DNA from: Pseudomonas profundi
Lineage (GTDB): Bacteria; Pseudomonadota; Gammaproteobacteria; Pseudomonadales; Pseudomonadaceae
Assembly: GCF_008638305.1 (NCBI RefSeq)
Contig: NZ_VTPZ01000010.1
Location: 1 to 64,000, forward strand
Length of the DNA stretch: 64,000 nt
Reading direction: 5' to 3'
The position numbers and the translations under genes are program-made. The notes below the pieces were generated by a model. It searched no databases and was not told where the DNA came from. It was given only the letters and a program-made list of their open reading frames with translations. The stretch's first letter is position 1, and every line of letters begins with the position of its first letter. This document shows, piece after piece, positions 10,212 to 17,803 of the stretch.

Positions 10212-10302
10212 TCGCGATGCAAGCCAACCACCCCCTGGCTGTACGGAACTGACAGGGGGCACTACACTGGATTCGGGAACCAATAAAAAGAAGCCCCGAA
10301 TC

Positions 10303-10416
10303 ATGCAATCATTTCAAAGACCGGACCCTTTGTCGGGCCAGCTGCTGTCGCGCCGTTTCAACATCACCCTGCCGCATTCCATCCACTTGGTCATGTGGGG
10401 TAAACATGCAGGATGA
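10303..10416 (+). CDS. Possible 37-residue ORF coupled to the TfoX-like gene
   Basis: An ATG-initiated frame (MQSFQRPDPLSGQ...) ends in a TGA at 10414-10416, eight bases past the ATG of the TfoX-like gene, so the two frames overlap. The upstream AAGAAG is only a weak ribosome site. The arrangement could serve translational coupling or be chance. No family is recognised. Confidence 0.25.
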   Translation: MQSFQRPDPLSGQLLSRRFNITLPHSIHLVMWGKHAG

Positions 10417-10672
10417 TGAGCTTCTGGGTCTGCGCAACCTGGGCAAAACCTCCACCCAATGGCTACATGCCACCGGCATCCACAGTCTCGAGGAGTTGCG
10501 TCGGCGCGGGCCGGTGGGTTGTTATTGTGCAGTACGCGCCCGTGGATTTCGCGCCTCCAAGGCGCTACTGTTTGCCATTGCCGGAGCACTACAGGACGTA
10601 CACTGGAACCAGCTTGATCCGGCCTATAAAGCGCAATTGCTCGATCAATTGCGCAGGGAAGAAAAGCCCTGA
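10406..10672 (+). CDS. TfoX C-terminal-domain protein
   Basis: An 88-residue protein matching the C-terminal domain of TfoX/Sxy (GLRNLGKTSTQWLHATGIHSLEELRRRG, a helix-hairpin-helix-like segment; then ARGFRASKALLFAIAGAL). Full TfoX/Sxy regulators have an extra N-terminal domain and act with CRP at competence genes in some gammaproteobacteria. The stand-alone C-terminal form is common in Pseudomonas and has no proven role. It lies 158 bp upstream of the cNMP-binding gene. Confidence 0.8.
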   Translation: MQDDELLGLRNLGKTSTQWLHATGIHSLEELRRRGPVGCYCAVRARGFRASKALLFAIAGALQDVHWNQLDPAYKAQLLDQLRREEKP

Positions 10673-10830
10673 AGGCAGCAAAAAAGAGAACCAGCTCACA
10701 TTTCCGGGTTTTGCGTGACCGCAGCCTGATTGCAGCCAATTTATATTAGAAAGCGCGCTGTAGCGTCTGGACCGTCGCAGAGCGTCTACTGCCGGGAGCG
10801 GCCTTGGAATTTATCAAAAGGAATTTCTGA

Positions 10831-11622
10831 ATGTATCTTATTGGTGACCAGCCTTCCTACGCCGAAAAACTCATTAGTGACCTGCAGCTCATACCCGAGC
10901 AACTGCTGGTTGGCCTGGAGCCCTGCGACGCGACACTGCATCTTGATTCGACCGATGACCTGTATCGCACTATCGGCAACAACCGGCTCTACCTGCTCAA
11001 AAGCGGTTTGCTGCACGCCATGATCGACGGCAAGCCGCTGTTTTACATGCAGGAAGGAGACCTCATCGGACTACGTCAGGGGCTGAGCACCGCGCCCTGC
11101 ATCTATACCAGTGACGAACCTCTGGAGCTGGTCCCCTTTGACCGCGAGGCGCTGTTCAAGCACATCCATGCCAGTAGCAGACGTCAGGAGCAATTCACTC
11201 AATACATACTCGGGCAGGCGGCGCTTATGTCAGACGCGTTGGCACATAACAAGCCGGCGGAAATCAGACCGGTCACCGGCTTTCAGCACTTCGAGGCGGG
11301 TGCTGAACTGATACGCCAGGGCGACGATGCAGACCACGTATTCATCATTACCGAAGGTCATGCTGAAGCCTTTGTGGAAGGTATCAAGGTAGGCGATGTG
11401 CAAAAGGATGAGATTTTCGGAGCCATGGCCTTGTTCACCCGGGAGAAACGCTCGGCGACTGTCATTGCCAGCGCACCGACTACCGTGATGATGATTCCGA
11501 AGGAGCAGTTCCTGGCACTGATGCAAAGCAATCCGCGCATCGCGCACAGCCTGATTGAAAGCATGGCGCGTCGCATCGATCTGATGAACAAGGAACTCAG
11601 CCACTACAAGCGCATGAAATAA
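10831..11622 (+). CDS. cbpA: Cyclic nucleotide-binding domain protein (CbpA-like)
   Basis: A 263-residue protein whose C-terminal half carries a complete cNMP-binding fold: the FEAGAELIRQGDDADHVFII strand region, then IFGAMALFTREKRSATV, the phosphate-binding cassette-like segment, near residues 190-206. The N-terminal 140 residues resemble a degenerate second cNMP/DUF294-type module. There is no helix-turn-helix, so it is not a CRP-type transcription factor. By position beside prrF it corresponds to P. aeruginosa PA4704 (CbpA, a cAMP-binding protein). The symbol rests on synteny and family. Confidence 0.75.
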   Translation: MYLIGDQPSYAEKLISDLQLIPEQLLVGLEPCDATLHLDSTDDLYRTIGNNRLYLLKSGLLHAMIDGKPLFYMQEGDLIGLRQGLSTAPCIYTSDEPLELVPFDREALFKHIHASSRRQEQFTQYILGQAALMSDALAHNKPAEIRPVTGFQHFEAGAELIRQGDDADHVFIITEGHAEAFVEGIKVGDVQKDEIFGAMALFTREKRSATVIASAPTTVMMIPKEQFLALMQSNPRIAHSLIESMARRIDLMNKELSHYKRMK

Positions 11623-11636
11623 ATCAGGCCGATCGC

Positions 11637-11665
11637 TTGACATGATAATGAGAACGATTATTATT
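11637..11665 (+). promoter_or_regulatory. Fur-box promoter of the PrrF-type sRNA
   Basis: A perfect -35 TTGACA (11637-11642), a 16 bp spacer and TATTAT (11659-11664) are overlaid by a Fur box beginning GATAATGA at 11644 that matches about 15 of 19 consensus positions. Fur-Fe(II) would therefore occlude RNA polymerase, giving expression only under iron limitation. The expected start site is near 11671. Confidence 0.88.
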
Positions 11666-11670
11666 AACAC

Positions 11671-11777
11671 AAGCCATCGCGAGGTGGCCCGATAACGGGA
11701 TGTCGCGAGACAGCTGGTTATCTCCTCATCAGGCTAATCACGGATATTTGACCCGCTCTTTGAGCGGGTCTTTTTTT
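11671..11777 (+). ncRNA. prrF: PrrF-type iron-responsive sRNA
   Basis: About 107 nt between the Fur-regulated promoter and a perfect terminator, on the plus strand. It contains the conserved PrrF core (CTCCTCATCAGGCTAATC, 11722-11739), the region that pairs with iron-protein mRNAs such as sodB in Pseudomonas. The stem region GTCGCGAGAC upstream of the core is also PrrF-like. The location, between a cbpA-like gene and a ChaN gene, is exactly that of the P. aeruginosa prrF locus. Only one copy is present here, whereas P. aeruginosa has two in tandem. The 5' end is inferred from the promoter. Confidence 0.87.
11750..11777 (+). terminator. PrrF intrinsic terminator
   Basis: A perfect 9 bp stem (GACCCGCTC / GAGCGGGTC) with a TTT loop is followed by seven Ts (11771-11777). 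It forms the 3' end of the sRNA, as expected for an Hfq-binding transcript. Confidence 0.93.
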
Positions 11778-11788
11778 GTCCGCCCGCT

Positions 11789-12655
11789 TCACCAATCAGC
11801 GCAGTAATCCTTCGGCTCCATCGCTGCGGTCAACCAGACGAAATCAGCTTGCGTTGCGCCGGGGACAGATTGTCCCGCCTCAATCAGCATGACTACCGTC
11901 GGTGCGTCGTGGCCCGGCCAATGTAGCGGTGCGCCCAGATCCTTGCGTACATGGAAATTGCCAGCCAGCAGCAATGCGGGTGGCTCGGCGGCGTACAGCG
12001 TCTCGGCCATGCGCTGGTCGCGAGCCTGCTGAATACTCAGCATTGCCGGAAAATGCGTTTCGGAGAGCTTCCCGCAGTGCGAGTCCTCAATCGTTTCACG
12101 CAGCTGCCGCCCCGCGTCCTTGCTGTACACGTCACTTAATGGGGTCGGATCGCGATAACGCTGCTTCATCTCGTCGTCTGCGATATTGGCTGCGAGCAAC
12201 CGGTCGGGCTCACCCAACCCCCAGCGGACCAGGTCGCCATACAGCGTCCACTCCCAACCGGGTGCCCAGTTCAGGCGTGCCTGCAACGTTTCACTATCCG
12301 GCAGTTTCTCGTTACGAAGCAGGTCATCCACCGCCTCCTGTTGCTCGGGCGCGAGCATTTCCATCAACAGACTCGCCTGCGGCCGGCGCTCCGCCAGCGC
12401 GCGCAGCAACCACAGCTGTAGCTGATGATGATCGGGATTATCGTGTTTCTTTCCGACCATTACATACGGCGCGTCTGCCAGCGCCTCGACCAGTTCAACG
12501 GGACTGATCCACTCATCGGTCGCCGTGTTTTTGACCTGCCCCACCTGTGGGTGCTCTTTGTGCAAGGGGCTGATCCATTCCGGTAGCGGTTTTGCCAGGG
12601 CACCCAATGAAAACAACATTGCAACTGATCCAACCAGAAATGCATTCATCCTCAC
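11789..12655 (-). CDS. ChaN family heme-associated protein
   Basis: A 288-residue exported protein with a cleavable signal (about 1-21, ending LGALA) and the ChaN (DUF399) fold: the VGKKHDNPDHH motif near residues 72-82, MEMLAPEQQ, and LLAGNFHVRKDLG near the C-terminus. ChaN of Campylobacter is an iron-regulated lipoprotein that binds heme; no lipobox is evident here, so this one looks periplasmic. Its start is 1 bp from the end of the heme ATPase gene, so the three genes 14464-11789 form one operon. It corresponds by position to P. aeruginosa PA4705 (PhuW). Confidence 0.82.
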   Translation of the reverse strand: MRMNAFLVGSVAMLFSLGALAKPLPEWISPLHKEHPQVGQVKNTATDEWISPVELVEALADAPYVMVGKKHDNPDHHQLQLWLLRALAERRPQASLLMEMLAPEQQEAVDDLLRNEKLPDSETLQARLNWAPGWEWTLYGDLVRWGLGEPDRLLAANIADDEMKQRYRDPTPLSDVYSKDAGRQLRETIEDSHCGKLSETHFPAMLSIQQARDQRMAETLYAAEPPALLLAGNFHVRKDLGAPLHWPGHDAPTVVMLIEAGQSVPGATQADFVWLTAAMEPKDYCADW

Positions 12656-12656
12656 C

Positions 12657-13418
12657 TCAGATGATTATCAAAGGGCTGTCCTGGGCAGGATGCCGTGTTA
12701 CCTGAACTGCCACAGCAAAAACCTCACCGATGCGCTCCGCCTGTAACACATCCCATGGCGTGCCCAAGGCGACAACCTCACCGCGATCAAGCAACAGGAT
12801 ACGGTGAGCGTAGCGGGCGGCAAGATTCAGGTCATGCAACACCACCAACACCGCGCCACCCCCTGCAGCAATGCGTTGTGCCTGCTCGAGGATCAGCTGC
12901 TGATGGGCCAGGTCCAGCGATGCGGTTGGCTCGTCCATGATCAGACAGGCCCCGGGTGTTTCCCAGATCTGCGCCATGACGCGTGCCAGATGAACACGCT
13001 GCCGCTCGCCGCCAGACAGTTTGAGATAGCTGCGCCCAGCGAGATGCGTCACATCCGCTGCCCGCATCGCCTCGCTGACGACACGCCGATCGGTTAGCAA
13101 GCCGGTGTCGTGCGGCATCCGGCTCATCGCCACGACTTCTTCGGCGGTGAAGCCGAATGCCAGCGACGAGGCTTGCGGCAATACCGCCAGGCGGGTCGCG
13201 AGTTCGCCGACAGGCCATTGCGCCAAGGGTCGCCCGGCCAGACGAACCTGCCCGGCCGAAGCTGAAAGCTCCCCCGCCAGCGTACCCAACAGCGTGCTCT
13301 TACCTGCCCCGTTGGTACCCAGCACGGCCAGTACTTCGCCCGAGCGCAATTCGAAATTGACCTGGCTCAGAATGGTCTTGCCGCTCCGGGCACAACTGAG
13401 ATCGACCGCCTCCAGCAT
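12657..13418 (-). CDS. hmuV: Heme ABC transporter ATP-binding protein
   Basis: Cytoplasmic ATPase of a FecCD-type importer, 253 aa. It shows Walker A GTNGAGKST (34-42), signature LSGGERQRVHLARVM, Walker B CLIMDEPTASLD and a switch histidine in VVLHDLNLAARYA. The close match to HmuV/PhuV length and motifs, and its place between the permease and ChaN, indicate heme rather than siderophore or B12 import. Its ATG overlaps the last base of the permease stop codon region (coupled). Confidence 0.88.
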   Translation of the reverse strand: MLEAVDLSCARSGKTILSQVNFELRSGEVLAVLGTNGAGKSTLLGTLAGELSASAGQVRLAGRPLAQWPVGELATRLAVLPQASSLAFGFTAEEVVAMSRMPHDTGLLTDRRVVSEAMRAADVTHLAGRSYLKLSGGERQRVHLARVMAQIWETPGACLIMDEPTASLDLAHQQLILEQAQRIAAGGGAVLVVLHDLNLAARYAHRILLLDRGEVVALGTPWDVLQAERIGEVFAVAVQVTRHPAQDSPLIII

Positions 13419-14464
13419 CAGACGCCTCCGTTGCGCTGGGCGCGCAGAAGCAAGGCAAGGAAGAACGGCGCGCCGAGCAAAGCCGTCAATATCCCCAAGG
13501 GCAACTCCGCGGGCGCCACCACCAAACGGGCCGCAACGTCCGCGACCAATAGCAGGCCTGCACCCAGCAACATTGAGGCAGGCAGGACGTAACGATGATT
13601 CGCGCCGACCATTAGCCTGACCAGATGCGGGACCACCAGTCCGACGAATCCGATCAGACCGGCTGCCGCTACGCAGGCACCGACACCGAGAGCTGTCAGC
13701 AGCACCAGTTCACGCTTGACTCGCTCTACTTCAATGCCCAGATGCCGGGCTTCGGATTCGCCCAGCAACAAGGCATTGAGCGCCTTGGCCTGACGCGGCA
13801 GACGCCACCAAACCAGCGCACAACATAGCGCCAGCATGCCCACTCGCTCAAAACTGGCACCACCGAGGCTGCCCATATTCCAGAACACCAGCGTCCGCAG
13901 CATGGCATCGTCAGCAAGATAGCTGAGCAGTCCGATAAAGGCGCCGCTAACGGCCGCGATGGCAATACCCGCCAATAGCATGTTGGCAACCGAGGTGCCC
14001 TGAACTGACTGTCCGAGCCGGTAGACCAGCCAGGTCGTCAGGGCACCGCCAATGAACGCCCCCAGCACCGTGGCGTAGGGCAATAGCGCATCGGGCATCA
14101 TCGCCAGCCAGGGTCCACCCAGCACCAGAATCAAGGCGACGCCCAGCGCCGCGCCGCTGGATACACCAATCAGCCCGGGATCAGCCAGCGGGTTCCGGAA
14201 CAGCCCCTGCATCGCCGCGCCGGTCAATGCCAGCGTCGCTCCCACCAACATGCCCATCAAGGTGCGCGGAAGGCGTATCTGCTCGACGATCAGCTGCGCC
14301 TCGACTGCATGTTCCATCGGCAGAATCAGGCTGACCAACACCAGGACCGTATCGCCCAGAGGAATCGTTACCGCACCCAGCGCCAGCGATAGCAGCACCG
14401 CCAGCACCAGCAGAGCGGCAAGCAGCACCATGACCATCAGCCTCAGCCGACGCGCAGCATCCAT
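13418..14464 (-). CDS. hmuU: Heme ABC transporter permease (FecCD family)
   Basis: A polytopic inner-membrane permease of 348 aa with about nine to ten hydrophobic segments and FecCD hallmarks (IRLPRTLMGMLVGATLALTGAAMQGLFRNPLADP; GLIGFVGLVVPHLVRL). The start at 14464 (MDAARRL) is chosen because AAAGGA lies six bases upstream. A longer frame to 14704 runs into the oppositely oriented Rieske gene and would add 80 residues without family support. It heads the operon with hmuV and the ChaN gene. No periplasmic binding protein, heme chaperone or TonB receptor gene is adjacent, and no Fur box was seen upstream. Confidence 0.85.
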   Translation of the reverse strand: MDAARRLRLMVMVLLAALLVLAVLLSLALGAVTIPLGDTVLVLVSLILPMEHAVEAQLIVEQIRLPRTLMGMLVGATLALTGAAMQGLFRNPLADPGLIGVSSGAALGVALILVLGGPWLAMMPDALLPYATVLGAFIGGALTTWLVYRLGQSVQGTSVANMLLAGIAIAAVSGAFIGLLSYLADDAMLRTLVFWNMGSLGGASFERVGMLALCCALVWWRLPRQAKALNALLLGESEARHLGIEVERVKRELVLLTALGVGACVAAAGLIGFVGLVVPHLVRLMVGANHRYVLPASMLLGAGLLLVADVAARLVVAPAELPLGILTALLGAPFFLALLLRAQRNGGV

Positions 14465-14582
14465 CTGTTGTCCTTTCATAATCAACTGATCCGGCAGCGC
14501 CTTGAACCGGGCCGCCCCAAGGTGGCACAAGGTACCAGTATTGCTGCTGGCCGTCAGGCCGGCCAATAAGGATAATCGGCCG

Positions 14583-15005
14583 ATGACCAAGCAAAGCAAA
14601 CACCGAGAACCCCGCGCATTGTGCCGGATGGATGAGCTGCCCGACCCCGGAAGCAAGGGTTTTGCCAACGGCGCAACCGGCATTCTGGTTGTGCGCCAGG
14701 GCACTGAGGTCTTCGCCTACGAAAACCGGTGCCCGCACCGTGGCATTCCGCTGGAATGGACGCCCGACCAGTTCCTCGATAGCTCCGGCCGATTGATTCA
14801 GTGCGCGACGCACGGCGCGCTGTTTCTACCGAAAAGCGGTGAGTGTATTGCAGGCCCCTGCAGTGGCGACTCGCTGCGCAAACTGGACAGCTATTTACAG
14901 GACGGCGTTGTGTGGCTTGGAAAAGCCAATCCCCCTAGTCCCCCTTTTACCAAGGGGGGAATCGGTCCGTCGTGTTTGATGGCTTTATTTTCAGCAATAC
15001 CTTGA
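14583..15005 (+). CDS. Rieske [2Fe-2S] protein with repeat-encoded tail
   Basis: A small soluble Rieske-type ferredoxin. The cluster ligands are C50-P-H52 and C74-x2-H77 (CPHRG and CATHG). Such proteins act as electron carriers for oxygenases or nitrite reductases; no partner enzyme is adjacent. The start at 14583 (MTKQSKHREP) has AAGGA upstream, though at a long spacing. The natural protein appears to end near residue 115 (VWLGKA). The last 25 residues, starting NPPSPPFTKGG, are encoded by a dispersed palindromic repeat and probably add nothing functional. Confidence 0.8.
   Translation: MTKQSKHREPRALCRMDELPDPGSKGFANGATGILVVRQGTEVFAYENRCPHRGIPLEWTPDQFLDSSGRLIQCATHGALFLPKSGECIAGPCSGDSLRKLDSYLQDGVVWLGKANPPSPPFTKGGIGPSCLMALFSAIP
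14928..14965. repeat. Dispersed palindromic repeat encoding PPSPPFTKGG
   Basis: C-rich and G-rich arms (CCCCCTT at 14940-14946; AAGGGGG at 14952-14958) flank a five-base loop. Translation gives NPPSPPFTKGG, a peptide string familiar from many unrelated bacterial protein ends where this repeat has run into a gene. It was probably inserted at the 3' end of the Rieske gene. Confidence 0.7.
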
Positions 15006-15184
15006 ACATTTAGCGAGCCAGGGAAGGTTCAATCTCCGGACCGCACCGATGATCGAACAAGCACGCCGGTTGGCAGGGTTCCCGGCGTCTTGCGTAACGC
15101 GGGCGGACGGTGGGCGATTGGCTCAGATCATATCCGCGCTCGTACCCAGCAGGTTCATCAACGCTCAGCCCACACGCTTTGCCA

Positions 15185-15892
15185 CTAGAGAACCACCGGC
15201 AGCTGCCCCACCACGTTCAACCCTTCTGGCTGAGGTAACACCGACCAGGCGATGATCTCCACGCCCTTCTGCGCCGCCTCACGCAGCAATCTCCCATAGA
15301 CCGGATCTATCTCGTCGGCCGGGCGTACCGAGCGGATGCCGCTGTGCATCACACAGAACAACAGGCACGCGCGGCGACCTGTTTCCACGACATCAATCAG
15401 CTCCCTCAGATGCTTCTGTCCGCGCAGGCTGATCGCATCCGGAAACGCGCCTTCGCCCTGTTCCAGCGCCAGCGTAACGCTCTTGACCTCCACCACGCAT
15501 TCGCCCGGGTCGCTCAGCAGAAAATCGAAACGGCTCGCACCGGGAATCAGCGTAACCTCCGCACGGAGGTGCCCGAAGCCGGTCAGCGGACCTATTGCGC
15601 CCACCGCCAGCGCCGCGCCTATGATCTTGTTTGCGCGTGCGCTGTGAATGCAGGCCAGCTCACCCGGCGCTGTCTCGACCAATTCCCAGGTGCCGGGGAG
15701 TCTGCGCCCTGGTTTGTCGACCATCCGCACCCAGACCCGGCTGCCGGGCTCCCCGCAATTCTTCATCGAACCCGTGTTCGGGCAATGGACAGTCAGTTCG
15801 CGCCCATCAGCCAGCAGAACATCGGCAAGAAAGCGCTTGTAGCGCTTCACCAATACGCCTTCGGTGAGCGGCGATTCGAACGGTATCAGCAT
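15185..15892 (-). CDS. sfsA: SfsA family DNA/RNA nuclease-like protein
   Basis: A 235-residue SfsA protein (sugar fermentation stimulation protein A). The family motifs are seen: LVKRYKRFLADVLLADG near the N-terminus, CPNTGSM, SRVW, then FDFLLSD and ECVVEVKSVTL, resembling a PD-(D/E)xK nuclease core, and FPDA-x3-RGQKHL. E. coli SfsA was first reported to stimulate maltose gene expression and binds DNA; its exact role is unsettled. It overlaps the end of the aminotransferase gene by 7 bp, so the two are likely co-transcribed. Confidence 0.92.
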   Translation of the reverse strand: MLIPFESPLTEGVLVKRYKRFLADVLLADGRELTVHCPNTGSMKNCGEPGSRVWVRMVDKPGRRLPGTWELVETAPGELACIHSARANKIIGAALAVGAIGPLTGFGHLRAEVTLIPGASRFDFLLSDPGECVVEVKSVTLALEQGEGAFPDAISLRGQKHLRELIDVVETGRRACLLFCVMHSGIRSVRPADEIDPVYGRLLREAAQKGVEIIAWSVLPQPEGLNVVGQLPVVL

Positions 15893-17064
15893 GCGCGCCA
15901 GCTTTGTAATCCACGGGCGAGGCGTTCAACAGCCTGCTCCAGGCGTGGCAGAGACGTGGTATAGGCGAAACGCACATGCTGATCGGCCAGATAGTCGCCG
16001 AAATCCAGCCCGGGGGTCACCGCCACATGCTCGGTCTCGATCAGATGCTGACACAGCGCCGCGCTGTCCCCGCCGAACCCCTGGGTGCCTGCGTATAGAT
16101 AGAAGGCGCCGTCCGGCGTGACCGGCACGTCGAAGCCCAACTCGCGAACCGCCGGCAGCAGAAAGTCCCGGCGCTGGTGGAATGCCTCACGCCGTGACTC
16201 GCAGATGTCCAGGCTCTCTTCACTGAAGGCAGCCAGCGCGGCCACCTGCGCCATGTGTGGCGCGCATATATAAAGGTTCTGCGCCAGCTTCTCCAGCTCC
16301 GGTACCGCAGCCTCTGGCGCGACCAGCCAGCCCAGGCGCCAGCCAGTCATGCCGAAGTATTTCGAGAAGCTGTTCAGCACAAAGGCGTCGGGCGCGACTT
16401 CAAGCGCAGACACCGCATCACAGCCGTAGGTCAGACCATGATAGATCTCATCGACAATCAACGAACCGCCCAGGCGCTGGGTCATCTCGGCGAGACCGGC
16501 AAGCTGGGCACGGCTCAGCAGCGTACCGGTTGGATTCGATGGCGACGCGGCCAGCACCGCCGCCGTGTGCGGTTCCCAGAACTGCTTAATCATGGCTGGC
16601 GTCAATTGATAATGGGTATCGGCCCCGGTTGGAATCAAACGGGTCTGGCCTTCCACCAGGCGAAGAAAATGTCTGTTACAGGGATACGCCGGGTCGGCCA
16701 TCAGTACGTTGCAGCCGGGCTCCACCAGCAGTGCACTGATCAGTAACAGGGCGGCTGAGCCACCTGGCGTGATGACCACGCGCCGCGGGTCCAGATCGAT
16801 ACCGTAGCGGCTGGCATACAGTCCGGCGACCGCTTCACGCAGGGCCGGTATCCCCAGCGCGGAAGTATAGCCGGTGCGACCATCAGCCAGGGCAGCCTGC
16901 CCGGCCCGCACTATGGGTTCAGGCGTGACAAAGTCGGGCTCGCCAATCTCCATATGAATCACATCGTGCCCCAACGCTGCCAGAACCTGGGCCCGGGCGA
17001 GCACGGCCATAACGTGAAAAGGCTGGATATCATGCGCCCGTTGGGCCCAGCGATACTGCTGCAT
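15886..17064 (-). CDS. PLP-dependent class I/II aminotransferase
   Basis: Fold-type I aminotransferase of about 392 aa. The family features are IEIGEPDF-like HMEIGEPDF, ASPSNPTGT, the acidic D in VDEIYHGLTYG and the PLP lysine in NSFSKYFGMTGWRLGW. The substrate is not evident; related genes are annotated as aspartate/tyrosine/aromatic or alanine-type aminotransferases. Three tandem ATGs follow an AGGAG; the third (17064) has the best six-base spacing. It lies upstream of sfsA with a 7 bp overlap and is divergent from dksA. Confidence 0.85.
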   Translation of the reverse strand: MQQYRWAQRAHDIQPFHVMAVLARAQVLAALGHDVIHMEIGEPDFVTPEPIVRAGQAALADGRTGYTSALGIPALREAVAGLYASRYGIDLDPRRVVITPGGSAALLLISALLVEPGCNVLMADPAYPCNRHFLRLVEGQTRLIPTGADTHYQLTPAMIKQFWEPHTAAVLAASPSNPTGTLLSRAQLAGLAEMTQRLGGSLIVDEIYHGLTYGCDAVSALEVAPDAFVLNSFSKYFGMTGWRLGWLVAPEAAVPELEKLAQNLYICAPHMAQVAALAAFSEESLDICESRREAFHQRRDFLLPAVRELGFDVPVTPDGAFYLYAGTQGFGGDSAALCQHLIETEHVAVTPGLDFGDYLADQHVRFAYTTSLPRLEQAVERLARGLQSWRAC

Positions 17065-17284
17065 CATCATCTCCTGGTTCAAGGGCAACATCGAAACGCG
17101 GATGATACCGCCGATAGCCCCTCGCTACAGCCCGCCTGACACTGGCCCGCCTTCTGGCGCCAAACAGTAGCTTACGGTACAAGGTTCTGGTAGCTTTGCC
17201 CGCTGCAAGCCACCGGCCGCCTCCACAAGGACAGTTACGGTGGGTACCCGGTCAGATTGATTGAGCAAAAGTGAGGCGCTTCCC

Positions 17285-17725
17285 ATGCCCAGCAATGTCA
17301 AAGAAAAAACACAATTGTTACGCGGCTTTGTTCCTTATAAGGAAGAACAGGGCGAGGAATACATGAACGAGCGCCAGCTCGCCCATTTCACCAATATCCT
17401 CGATACCTGGAAGAAACAGCTGATGGAGGAAGTGGACCGTACTGTTATGCATATGCAGGACGAAGCCGCAAACTTCCCGGACCCGGCCGACCGTGCCAGC
17501 CAGGAAGAAGAGTTCAGCCTGGAGTTGCGCGCACGTGACCGCGAGCGCAAGTTGATCAAGAAAATCGACCAGACTCTGCTGCGCATCGAAGATGACGATT
17601 ACGGTTTCTGTGATTCCTGCGGCGTCGAGATCGGCATCCGTCGTCTGGAAGCACGCCCCACCGCCACGCTTTGCATCGACTGCAAAACACTGGCGGAGAT
17701 CAAGGAAAAGCAGATCGGCGGCTGA
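17285..17725 (+). CDS. dksA: RNA polymerase-binding transcription factor DksA
   Basis: Binds the secondary channel of RNA polymerase and, with ppGpp, mediates the stringent response. The coiled-coil tip with [11 protein letters not shown] carries the conserved acidic residues, and the zinc finger has four cysteines (CDSC ... CIDC). The C-terminal helix ends [11 protein letters not shown]. The ATG at 17285 is preferred, with GAGG eight bases upstream, giving 146 aa. An in-frame TTG at 17261 would add eight residues but lacks a good ribosome site. Confidence 0.95.
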   Translation: MPSNVKEKTQLLRGFVPYKEEQGEEYMNERQLAHFTNILDTWKKQLMEEVDRTVMHMQDEAANFPDPADRASQEEEFSLELRARDRERKLIKKIDQTLLRIEDDDYGFCDSCGVEIGIRRLEARPTATLCIDCKTLAEIKEKQIGG

Positions 17726-17803
17726 TAGCCGGCCTCCCCTCCCGCTGGCGACGCTTAAGGATTGGTGTCGCCAGCCGGTTTCCCCTGACACAGGCCCCGC
17801 AGC

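Noticed and set aside
10700-10730. Possible Vfr/CRP site before the cNMP-binding gene
   Set aside because: CTCACA and GTGA-like half-sites are present but at the wrong spacing for a TGTGA-N6-TCACA site.
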